Of a DNA stretch of 7,425 bases, positions 1 through 5,355 are shown piece by piece; the stretch's first letter is position 1; each line of letters opens with the position of its first letter. The stretch covers positions 1 through 7,425 of the forward strand of contig DASRHG010000048.1 of NCBI GenBank assembly GCA_035650655.1. Reading direction: 5' to 3'. The position numbers were made by a program, and so were the translations under genes. Origin of the DNA: DASRHG01 sp035650655. GTDB lineage: Bacteria; Desulfobacterota; Binatia; DP-6. The notes beneath the pieces were generated by a model that was not told the origin of the DNA, ran no database searches, and saw only the letters and a list, made by a program, of their open reading frames with translations.

Positions 1-135
1 GGCGTGGTGCAGCCTATCGTGCAGGAGGGGGTGGCGGTGGACCCGCGCACCGGGACGTTTTGCGGCACTCCCGGTGCGGAACCAACCTCGCGGTCGCCTG
101 CGGTTCCGTGGGGCGACGGACCGGAGAGGTCGTGA
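1..135 (+). CDS. C-terminal end of an unrecognised plus-strand protein (partial)
   Basis: Reading from base 1 in frame 1 gives 44 codons ending in TGA at 133-135; the 5' part lies outside the window. The first 19 codons have almost only G or C in the third position and a purine-rich first position, the coding signature of the other genes here. They read GVVQPIVQEGVAVDPRTGT. The last 25 or so codons have weaker codon bias and low-complexity Pro/Ser/Gly content, so the true stop could differ through a frameshift or sequencing error. I do not recognise the family. The gene would converge on hemY, with 41 bases between the two stop codons. Frame 2 is also open here, but its codon pattern is poorer. 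Confidence is limited by the short length. Confidence 0.35.
   Translation, partial: GVVQPIVQEGVAVDPRTGTFCGTPGAEPTSRSPAVPWGDGPERS
46..78. repeat. 10-bp inverted repeat (strong stem-loop)
   Basis: Bases 46-55 (CGCACCGGGA) are the exact reverse complement of 69-78, leaving a 13-base loop that contains TTTT at 58-61. It lies about 100 bases beyond the hemY stop and inside the end of the putative convergent gene. It could be a shared terminator or an RNA 3'-end stabiliser. No U-tract follows on either strand, so it is not a classical intrinsic terminator. Confidence 0.45.
77..108. repeat. 7-bp inverted repeat abutting the 46-78 hairpin
   Basis: CGGAACC at 77-83 pairs perfectly with GGTTCCG at 102-108 across an 18-base loop. 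It shares its first two bases with the preceding stem, so the two hairpins would stack or compete. It lies between the convergent gene ends. No T-run follows it. A role in 3'-end formation is inference. Confidence 0.3.
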
Positions 136-176
136 GCGGCCGTCGCTGGCGTCGGCCCCGCGGTAGCGCCCGTGCC

Positions 177-1574
177 TCAGGGGAGCGCACGGGCGCCGAA
201 CACCGCGTCGGCCGCCGCCTCGCCGCTCCGCACGCAGTCCGGCATTCCGACGCCGCGGTAGGCCGCGCCCGCGAGCGCGACGCCGGGGAGCCCGGCAACG
301 CGCGCCTCGATCGCGGCGACGCGCGCCAGGTGGCCGACGGCGTACTGCGGCATCGCGCGCGGGTGGCGGTGGACGCGGACGAGGAGCGGCTCGGCCGTGA
401 TGCCGGCCAGCTCGGCGAGGTCGCGGCGCACGGCGGCGACGAGGCGGTCGTCGTCGAGGGTCGTGAGCTCGGGGCGAAGCGCGCCGCCGACGAAGCCGCG
501 CACCAGCTCGTGGCCGTCGGGCGCGCGGCCCGGGAACTTCCGGCTGGCGTACGTCGCGGCGAGGATCGTCCGCCCTTCGACCGCCGGCACGACGAAGCCG
601 AAGCCGCGGAGCCGCGCGCCCACGTCGGCGCTCCGGTACCCGAGCGTGACCGTCGCGGACGACGCGTAGTCGATGCCGTCGAGGAGGCGGCCGAGCTCGG
701 CGTCGAGCGGGGCCAGGAGCGCGGCGGCGACGGCCGCGGGCGCGGCGAGGACGACGGCGTCCGCCTCGAGCGGCTCGCTGCCCGCGCGGAGTCGCCAGCG
801 CGCGCCCTCGCGCGCGAGCCCCTCGGCCGGCGTCCGGAGCCGGACGACGCCTTCCGGCAGCCGCCGCGCGAGCGCGTCGACGAAGGCGCCCATGCCGTCG
901 GCGGGCGCGACGAAGAGGTCGTAGCGCGCCCCGCTCGTCCCCCTGGCGGCGGCCGCGGCGCCGGCGCGGAGGCCGAGGACGACGCTCCGATACCGGCGCT
1001 CGAGGTCGCGGAAGCGCGGCATGGTGGCGGCGAGCGAGAGGCGCTCGGGGTCGGCCGTGTAGATGCCCCCCACGAGCGGCTGCGCGACCCGCTCGAGCGC
1101 CTCGCGCCCGAGCCGGCGGCGGACGAAGTCGGCGAGGCTCTCGTCCTCGCGCGCGGGCCCGCGGGGGAGCACGAGGTCGAGCGCCATGCGGAGCTTCCCG
1201 CGCCACGAGAAGAGGGGCGAGCAGGCGAGCGCGCGGAGGTCCGTCGGCGCCATGAGGAGGAAGCCCTCCGGGAGCGGGAGGAGGCGCCGCCCGCGCGCGA
1301 CGAACGTGCGCCGCTCGCCCGCGCGCGTGCCGACGAGGGGAAGGCCGATCCGCTCCGCGAGAGCCACGGCCCAGGGCTTCTCGGTGAGGATCGAGTCGGG
1401 CCCGCCCTCGAGCACGAAGCCCCCCGTCCGCTCGGTCGCGATCGTGCCGCCGAGGTGCGGCCCGGCCTCGAGGAGCACGACGTCGAGCGCGCTCGCGCGC
1501 GCCGTCTCGACGAGCCGGTGCGCGGCGGCGAGGCCCGCGATGCCGCCGCCGACGACGACGACGCGGCGGCTCAC
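177..1574 (-). CDS. hemY: HemY-type FAD-dependent protoporphyrinogen/coproporphyrinogen III oxidase
   Basis: This 465-residue protein has the usual length for the oxygen-dependent porphyrinogen oxidase family (HemY/HemG/CgoX), which removes six electrons from protoporphyrinogen IX or coproporphyrinogen III using FAD. The N-terminus has the FAD-binding Rossmann motif VVVVGGGIAGLAAAHRL at residues 5-21 and an acidic strand end (LLEAG, 34-38). The family signature EGGPDSILTEKP follows at 56-67. The C-terminal FAD motif reads GVALAGAAYRGVGMPDCV at 431-448. No membrane helix is evident. The GTG start at 1574 puts the Rossmann strand at the very N-terminus and overlaps the hemH stop as GTGA. A GAGG lies 7 bases upstream, so translation is probably coupled to hemH. 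The neighbour confirms a heme role; which porphyrin is the substrate cannot be settled from this gene. The family call is very secure. Confidence 0.95.
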   Translation of the reverse strand: MSRRVVVVGGGIAGLAAAHRLVETARASALDVVLLEAGPHLGGTIATERTGGFVLEGGPDSILTEKPWAVALAERIGLPLVGTRAGERRTFVARGRRLLPLPEGFLLMAPTDLRALACSPLFSWRGKLRMALDLVLPRGPAREDESLADFVRRRLGREALERVAQPLVGGIYTADPERLSLAATMPRFRDLERRYRSVVLGLRAGAAAAARGTSGARYDLFVAPADGMGAFVDALARRLPEGVVRLRTPAEGLAREGARWRLRAGSEPLEADAVVLAAPAAVAAALLAPLDAELGRLLDGIDYASSATVTLGYRSADVGARLRGFGFVVPAVEGRTILAATYASRKFPGRAPDGHELVRGFVGGALRPELTTLDDDRLVAAVRRDLAELAGITAEPLLVRVHRHPRAMPQYAVGHLARVAAIEARVAGLPGVALAGAAYRGVGMPDCVRSGEAAADAVFGARALP

Positions 1575-2491
1575 CTCGCGGCCTCGCGCACGCGCTCGGC
1601 GAGCATCCGGACGAAGAGGGGATGGTCGTTCACGGTCCCCGCGCGCACGAAGCCCAGGCCGAGCGCGCGCGCGGTGGCCCGGGCCTCGACGTCGAGGTCG
1701 TACAGCACCTCGACGTGGTCGGCGACGAACCCGATCGGCGAGACGACGACGTCGCGCGCGCCGCGCGCCGCGAGCGCGCGGAGCGCGTCGTTCACGTCGG
1801 GCTCGAGCCACGGCTCGCGCGGGCTGCCGCTCCGGCTCTGGTAGGCGATCTCCCAGCGCGTGCGGCCGAGCGCCGCCGCGACCGCGGTGGCCGTCGCCGC
1901 GATCTCGGCGACGTACGGCCCGCGCGCCGCCATCGCCGTCGGAATGCTGTGCGCCGTGAAGAGGAGCCACGCCTGCGCGCGGCGCTCGGCGGGGATCTCG
2001 CCGAGCGCCGCGGTCGCCGCGTCGGCGTTCGCCGCGACGAAGAGCGGGTGATCGAACCAGGGCGCCGTCCAGACGAGCGTGGGCGCGCGGGCGCCGAGCG
2101 CCGCGCGGGCCTCCTCGACGCGCTCCGTGTAGCGCTCGCGGCTCGCCTCGCTCGCGTGCGGCGAGAGGATCACGGCCGCCGCCCGGCGGACGCCGGCGGC
2201 CGCCATCCGGGCGAGCGTGTCGGCGAGGGAGGGCATCCAGCTCCGCATGCCGACGTAGACCGGCACGTCGGGACCCTCCACGCGGAGGACCGCGTGGAGC
2301 TTCTCCGCCTGCCGGAAGGTGAGCGCGTTCAACGGCGACGCGCCGCCGATCGCCGCGTAGTGCGCCGCCACCGCGTCCAGCCGTTCGGGTGGGATCGAGC
2401 GGCCGCGGGCGACGTTCGCGAGGAAGGGCCGGACCTCCTCGGGGCGCGTCGGGCCGCCGAAGGCGACGAGCAGCACCGCGTCGACGCTCAC
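1571..2491 (-). CDS. hemH: Ferrochelatase (protoporphyrin or coproporphyrin type)
   Basis: This 306-residue soluble protein has normal ferrochelatase length. It inserts Fe2+ into a porphyrin at or near the end of heme synthesis. Family marks in order are VLLVAFGGP (6-14), HYAAIGGASPLN (44-55), LLFTAHSIP (176-184) with the catalytic metal-binding His181, the PWLEPDV loop (227-233), and GFVADHVEVLYDLD (254-267) with the conserved acidic Glu261. The N-terminal third (GRSIPPERLDAVAAHY..IGG.SPLN and GMRSWMPSLADTL) resembles actinobacterial coproporphyrin ferrochelatases more than the E. coli or B. subtilis enzymes. The position of the iron-coordinating Tyr of B. subtilis (AYGTP) is Phe11 here. The GTG start at 2491 fits the family N-terminus, and no nearby in-frame ATG exists. 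No clear Shine-Dalgarno site precedes it; a -10-like TAGCTC lies 7 bases upstream. Its stop overlaps the hemY start by 4 bases. Confidence 0.95.
   Translation of the reverse strand: MSVDAVLLVAFGGPTRPEEVRPFLANVARGRSIPPERLDAVAAHYAAIGGASPLNALTFRQAEKLHAVLRVEGPDVPVYVGMRSWMPSLADTLARMAAAGVRRAAAVILSPHASEASRERYTERVEEARAALGARAPTLVWTAPWFDHPLFVAANADAATAALGEIPAERRAQAWLLFTAHSIPTAMAARGPYVAEIAATATAVAAALGRTRWEIAYQSRSGSPREPWLEPDVNDALRALAARGARDVVVSPIGFVADHVEVLYDLDVEARATARALGLGFVRAGTVNDHPLFVRMLAERVREAAR
1582..1585 (-). promoter_or_regulatory. Ribosome binding site for hemY
   Basis: On the minus strand GAGG lies 7 bases before the GTG start at 1574, inside the last codons of hemH. It supports the GTG start chosen at the GTGA overlap. 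Confidence 0.5.
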
Positions 2492-2498
2492 CGCGCAA

Positions 2499-2527
2499 GA
2501 GCTATGCGAAGCTCCCGGGCGGCGCAA
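2499..2527 (-). promoter_or_regulatory. Possible hemH-hemY promoter
   Basis: On the minus strand, TTGCGC (2527-2522) and TAGCTC (2504-2499) are separated by exactly 17 bases. The second hexamer ends 7 bases before the hemH GTG. Both match the sigma-70 consensus only partly (3/6 for the -35, TA only for the -10). If real, transcription would begin at or next to the start codon, giving a leaderless or nearly leaderless mRNA. Weak evidence on its own; it gains interest from the similar layout before yacG and ccmE. Confidence 0.25.
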
Positions 2528-2563
2528 GGAACGGCCGAGGGCGCACACGCCTCGGCGAGCGCC

Positions 2564-2569
2564 TAAAGT
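2564..2569 (+). promoter_or_regulatory. Possible -10 element of the CBS-histidine kinase gene
   Basis: TAAAGT matches TATAAT at four of six positions and is the most AT-rich hexamer upstream of the kinase start in this divergent spacer. No convincing -35 lies 16-18 bases upstream. It would give a 5' leader of about 20 bases carrying GGAG at 2578-2581. Weak. Confidence 0.2.
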
Positions 2570-2580
2570 TCGGCCGCGGA

Positions 2581-2597
2581 GCGGCCGATATCGCCGC
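2581..2597. promoter_or_regulatory. Near-palindrome in the divergent hemH/kinase spacer (candidate operator)
   Basis: The 17 bases GCGGCCGATATCGCCGC contain a perfect 8-bp palindrome CGATATCG (2586-2593) flanked by GCGG and CCGC, with one extra C breaking full symmetry. It ends directly before the kinase GTG at 2598 and lies about 90 bases from the hemH start. It could be a transcription-factor site or chance in GC-rich DNA. No regulator is identified. Confidence 0.2.
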
Positions 2598-3773
2598 GTG
2601 GGCGGAGATCCGTCGACACTGGCCGACGCGCTCGACCCCGCGGCGTCGCTGCGCGTCGGGGACAACATGACCTCGGACGTGCGGAGCATCGCGGCGGGCG
2701 CGACGCTCCACGAGGCGGCGAAGCTCCTCTCCGAGGGGCCGATCAGCTGCCTCGTCGTGCTCGAGGACGGCCGGCCCGCGGGCATCGTCTCCGAGCGCGA
2801 CCTCGTGCGCCACGTCGCGAAGGACCCGACCGGCTGGTCGACGACGCGCGTCCGTGACGTGATGACGCACCCGCTCCAGGTGACGGACGCGGGGGCGACC
2901 GTCGCGCAGGCGATCAACCAGCTCGCGCGCAATCGAATCCGCCGCCTGCCGGTCGTCGAGCGCGACGGCCGCCTCGCCGGCATCGTCACGCAGACGGACC
3001 TCCTCCACGTCGCGCACCGCAAGCTCCAGGAGTACGCGAGCGAGCTCGAGCGCATCGTCAGCCGGCGGACGGCGGACATGCGCGAGATCGAGCGGCGGCG
3101 CGACGACCTCGTCGATCTCACGGTGCACGACATCAAGAACTCGCTCTGCGTCGTCGAGTCGGCGCTCGACATGGTCGACCAGGACCCCCTCGACGCGGTG
3201 ACCGTCCTGCCCCTCATCCGCCGCGCGACCGTCCGCATCGGGAACCTCGTGTGCACGCTCCTCGACGTGAACCGGCTCGAGAACGGCTCGATGCCGCTGC
3301 GCGTGCAGGAGATCCCGTGGTCCGCGCTCTGCGAGCCGGTGCTCGCGGAGGCGGGCCTCATGGCGCAGGCGAAGTCGATCCCGATCAACCGGAGCGGCGA
3401 GAACCACGCGCTCGTCCGCTGCGACCCGCACCTCGTCGAGCGCATCCTGCTGAACCTCCTCGACAACGCGATCGGCGTCGCGCCCGACGAGTCGATCGTG
3501 GACGTGCACGCGGAGCGGCGGCCGGACGGGAGCTTCCTCGTCCGCGTCGGGAACCGCGGTCGCGTGATCGCCCCCGACGTGCTGCCGACGCTCTTCCGGA
3601 AGTACCGCCAGGGGGAGCAGGCGCCGCTCCGCCGCTTCGGCGGCTGGGGTCTCGGGCTCACGTTCTGCCGCCTCGCGGTCGAGCGCCACGGCGGCACGAT
3701 CCGCGCGATCTCACCGTACGTCGACGGCGAGGGCGCCGCCTTCGAGTTCGTGCTGCCGCAGAATCCGGGCTGA
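2598..3773 (+). CDS. Soluble orphan histidine kinase with tandem N-terminal CBS domains
   Basis: This 391-residue protein has no transmembrane segment and should be cytosolic. CBS domain 1 (about 17-75) and CBS domain 2 (about 84-140) both keep the ribose-binding S/T-x-x-D signature (SERD 65-68, TQTD 131-134). The pair probably binds an adenine nucleotide or related ligand, as CBS pairs commonly do. A charged helix (about 141-170) leads to the HisKA H-box VHDIKNSL (176-183) with phospho-acceptor His177. The ATPase domain has the N-box NLLDNAIG (286-293, Asn290) and G2 box GWGLGL (349-354). The G1 box reads VGNRGRVIAPD (317-327), with Asn at the usual adenine-contacting Asp; bacteriophytochrome-type kinases show a similar change, so it need not be inactive. 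The GTG at 2598 keeps the full first CBS domain; an internal ATG at 2667 would clip its start. No response regulator lies nearby. Ligand and target are unknown. Confidence 0.88.
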   Translation: MGGDPSTLADALDPAASLRVGDNMTSDVRSIAAGATLHEAAKLLSEGPISCLVVLEDGRPAGIVSERDLVRHVAKDPTGWSTTRVRDVMTHPLQVTDAGATVAQAINQLARNRIRRLPVVERDGRLAGIVTQTDLLHVAHRKLQEYASELERIVSRRTADMREIERRRDDLVDLTVHDIKNSLCVVESALDMVDQDPLDAVTVLPLIRRATVRIGNLVCTLLDVNRLENGSMPLRVQEIPWSALCEPVLAEAGLMAQAKSIPINRSGENHALVRCDPHLVERILLNLLDNAIGVAPDESIVDVHAERRPDGSFLVRVGNRGRVIAPDVLPTLFRKYRQGEQAPLRRFGGWGLGLTFCRLAVERHGGTIRAISPYVDGEGAAFEFVLPQNPG

Positions 3774-3807
3774 GCCGCGGGATGCGGCGGATCGCGACGG
3801 CCGGCGG

Positions 3808-3837
3808 CTGGCGGCCTCGGGGCCGAGCCGCTACACT
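3808..3837 (+). promoter_or_regulatory. Possible yacG-lpxA promoter with embedded hairpin
   Basis: TACACT (3832-3837) is a fair -10 hexamer ending 8 bases before the yacG ATG. CTGGCG (3808-3813), 18 bases upstream, is a poor -35. Transcription would start within a base or two of the ATG. Between the hexamers, 3811-3831 can fold as GCGGC/TCGG pairing with CCGAGCCGC around a bulged C and a tiny loop. That hairpin could instead mark the end of the upstream kinase transcript; it has no U-tract. Confidence 0.35.
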
Positions 3838-3845
3838 CGGGCCGC

Positions 3846-4043
3846 ATGCGCGCCGTGCGCTGCCCGACGTGCCGCCGGGAGACGCCGTGGGAGGGGAACC
3901 GCTGGCGCCCCTTCTGCTCCGAGCGCTGCCGCCTCCTCGATCTCGCGGCGTGGGCGGAGGAGCGCTACCGCATTCCGGGCGAGCCGGTGCCGTCCGAGCC
4001 CGCCGAGCGCGGCGACGACGAGCCGCGCGGGCGCGAGCGGTAG
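3846..4043 (+). CDS. yacG: YacG, zinc-finger DNA gyrase inhibitor
   Basis: This 65-residue protein is a typical YacG (DUF329). In E. coli YacG binds GyrB and blocks DNA binding by gyrase. Four Cys ligands for one zinc are in place: CPTC (Cys6, Cys9) and FCSERC (Cys24, Cys28). They are followed by the family's helix and tail motif LLDLAAWAEERYRIPG (30-45). The last 20 residues are acidic, Pro-rich and probably disordered. The ATG at 3846 places the first Cys pair at the expected distance from the N-terminus. There is no Shine-Dalgarno site, but a -10-like TACACT lies 8 bases upstream. It is the first gene of a tight pair, with the lpxA GTG 2 bases after its TAG stop. In many proteobacteria yacG sits beside coaE, so pairing with lpxA is less familiar. 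Confidence 0.93.
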   Translation: MRAVRCPTCRRETPWEGNRWRPFCSERCRLLDLAAWAEERYRIPGEPVPSEPAERGDDEPRGRER

Positions 4044-4045
4044 CG

Positions 4046-4855
4046 GTGCCGATCCACCCCACCGCCGTCGTCGACCGCCGGGCCGAGATCGATCCGACCG
4101 CGGACATCGGCCCCTACGTCGTCGTCGACGGGCCGGTGCGCGTGGGGGCGCGGACGCGCGTCATGCCGTACGCGTTCCTCACCGGCCCGCGGACGGAGAT
4201 CGGCGCCGACAACGTCATCCACCCGGGCGCCGTCATCGGCCACGAGCCGCAGGACGTCGCGTACACGGGCGGCCCCACGGGCCTCCGCATCGGCGATCGG
4301 AACGTCATCCGGGAGCACGCCGAGGTCCACCGCGCGACGAAGCCGGAGACGTGGACGGAGGTGGGCGACGACGTCTACCTGATGGCGCGCGCCCACGTCG
4401 CCCACAACTGCCGGGTCGGGAACCGCGCCGTCATCGCGAGCGGCGCGATGGTCGCGGGCTACGTCGAGGTGGGCGAGCGCGCGTTCGTGTCCGGAAACTG
4501 CGTCGTCCACCAATACACGCGGATCGGCCGCCTGACCCTCATGCGCGGCCTCTCCCGCGCGAGCCGCGACCTCCCGCCGTTCGCGATCGTCGACGGCACG
4601 CACACCGTCCGCGCGCTCAACCGCGTCGGGCTGCGCCGTGCGGGCTTCGACGCCGCCCGCATCCGCACGCTGGCGACCGCCTTCCGCATCCTCTTCCACG
4701 CGCGCACCAACCTCTCCCGCGCGATCGCCCGCGTCGAAGCGGAGCTTCGCTCCCCCGACGTCGACGAGCTGCTCGAGTTCATCCGCACCGCGAAGCGCGG
4801 CGTCGCGATGGGGCCGCGCGCGGGCGCGGCCGACGCGAGCGACACGGACGAATGA
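4046..4855 (+). CDS. lpxA: LpxA-family acyl-ACP:UDP-GlcNAc O-acyltransferase
   Basis: This 269-residue protein is close to the family length (E. coli 262). LpxA transfers a 3-hydroxyacyl chain from ACP to UDP-GlcNAc, the first step of lipid A synthesis, in the cytosol. The N-terminal two thirds are hexapeptide repeats forming a left-handed beta helix, and the last 80 residues form the usual helical tail. Aligned by eye with E. coli, the catalytic His125 is His120 (AHVAHNC), and His122, His160, His191 and Arg204 are kept as His117, His155, His186 and Arg198. Lys76 is replaced by Ala72 and His144 by Tyr139. Gly173, which permits long chains in E. coli, is kept as Gly168. The GTG start at 4046 gives the canonical IHPTAVVD opening. 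It lies 2 bases after yacG. No lpxD, fabZ or lpxB is next to it, so it may be a stand-alone or second copy. Confidence 0.9.
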   Translation: MPIHPTAVVDRRAEIDPTADIGPYVVVDGPVRVGARTRVMPYAFLTGPRTEIGADNVIHPGAVIGHEPQDVAYTGGPTGLRIGDRNVIREHAEVHRATKPETWTEVGDDVYLMARAHVAHNCRVGNRAVIASGAMVAGYVEVGERAFVSGNCVVHQYTRIGRLTLMRGLSRASRDLPPFAIVDGTHTVRALNRVGLRRAGFDAARIRTLATAFRILFHARTNLSRAIARVEAELRSPDVDELLEFIRTAKRGVAMGPRAGAADASDTDE

Positions 4856-4915
4856 CGCGAGCGCCGCGGGTGGATGTGGACGCGGCGGCGGGCGGGCGCC
4901 GGGGCGGCGAGCGCC

Positions 4916-4944
4916 TTGCACGCGCCCAGGCGTTCCCGTAGGCT
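4916..4944 (+). promoter_or_regulatory. Probable ccmE-ccmF promoter
   Basis: TTGCAC (4916-4921) and TAGGCT (4939-4944) are separated by exactly 17 bases in the 98-base gap after lpxA. The -10 ends 9 bases before the ccmE ATG, and no Shine-Dalgarno site lies between. Start of transcription would fall around 4950-4954, giving a leaderless or nearly leaderless mRNA. A 5-bp stem (GGCGC 4895-4899 with GCGCC 4911-4915) lies just upstream of the -35. Confidence 0.42.
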
Positions 4945-4953
4945 CGGGCGCCG

Positions 4954-5352
4954 ATGCTCAATCGGCGTCGGTTCGTCGTCGGTGCCGTGCTGATCGCCGT
5001 CGCGGTGGGCTACCTCGTCTACGCCGGCATCCGCTCGACGTCGATGTACTACTTCGACATGGACGAGTTCCTCGCCCGCCGCGCCGAGCACGTCGGCGAG
5101 CCGATGCGCGTGAAGGGCTGGGTGCGGCAGGGAAGCGTCCGCTGGGATGCGCGCACGAACGAGCTCGCGTTCGAGCTCGCGAAGCAGGACGACTCGGATC
5201 CCGTGCCCGTCGCGTATCACGGGATCCTGCCGGACATGTTCGCCGAGGGGCGCGAGGTCGTGGTCGAGGGACGGTATCGGGACGGCGGCCTCGCCGCGCA
5301 GCAGATCATGACGAGCTGCCCCTCGAAGTACGAGCCCGCGCCGAGGAGCTGA
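4954..5352 (+). CDS. ccmE: CcmE periplasmic heme chaperone, CXXXY variant
   Basis: This 132-residue protein is CcmE, which receives heme from CcmABCD and passes it to CcmF for attachment to apocytochrome c. Residues 7-25 form a single N-terminal membrane anchor after the basic MLNRRR, leaving the rest in the periplasm. Residues about 30-118 fit the OB-fold barrel, with the family stretch VAYHGILPDMFAEGREVVVEG. The heme-binding motif, HXXXY in E. coli (His130), is CPSKY here (Cys122, Tyr126). The chaperone therefore has the Cys-containing CXXXY form known from archaea and some bacteria such as Desulfovibrio. The ATG at 4954 gives the normal short basic N-terminus. There is no Shine-Dalgarno site; a -10-like TAGGCT lies 9 bases upstream. 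It is the first gene of this ccm segment, 3 bases before ccmF. Identification is firm. Confidence 0.95.
   Translation: MLNRRRFVVGAVLIAVAVGYLVYAGIRSTSMYYFDMDEFLARRAEHVGEPMRVKGWVRQGSVRWDARTNELAFELAKQDDSDPVPVAYHGILPDMFAEGREVVVEGRYRDGGLAAQQIMTSCPSKYEPAPRS
5343..5348 (+). promoter_or_regulatory. Ribosome binding site for ccmF
   Basis: GAGGAG lies 7 bases before the GTG at 5356, within the last codons of ccmE. It decides the GTG start of ccmF and shows that this organism does use Shine-Dalgarno initiation inside operons. Confidence 0.7.
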
Positions 5353-5355
5353 CGC

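Noticed and set aside
60..1844. Long open frame of 594 codons on the plus strand across hemY and hemH
   Set aside because: It is antisense to two confidently identified genes. Its product is rich in Arg, Glu, Asp and Ala with no recognisable fold, as expected of a shadow frame in GC-rich DNA.
177..2498. Apparent single 773-residue HemH-HemY fusion frame on the minus strand
   Set aside because: The frame is open through hemH, but its first 308 residues are an out-of-frame shadow of hemH. Ferrochelatase is in another frame with its own TGA at 1571-1573, and HemY starts at the GTG at 1574.
2619..2621. CTG start for the kinase, with GGAG at 2604-2607 as ribosome binding site
   Set aside because: CTG starts are rare and the spacing of 11 bases is long; the GTG at 2598 is in frame. 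It remains a minor alternative, because no good Shine-Dalgarno site precedes 2598.
2502..3689. Open frame of 395 codons on the minus strand opposite the CBS kinase
   Set aside because: The plus-strand frame has clear CBS and kinase motifs; the minus frame is repetitive Arg/Asp/Val/Glu without motifs.
3251..4045. Upstream extension of the lpxA frame through yacG and the kinase
   Set aside because: The LpxA family N-terminus begins at IHPTAVVD, just after the GTG at 4046; the extension is Arg/Pro/Ala-rich shadow overlapping two real genes.
4852..4941. 29-codon open frame starting in an ATGA overlap with the lpxA stop
   Set aside because: The peptide is Arg/Gly/Ala-rich with no motif, ends inside the putative ccmE -10 hexamer, and matches nothing recognisable. 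The overlap is probably chance.
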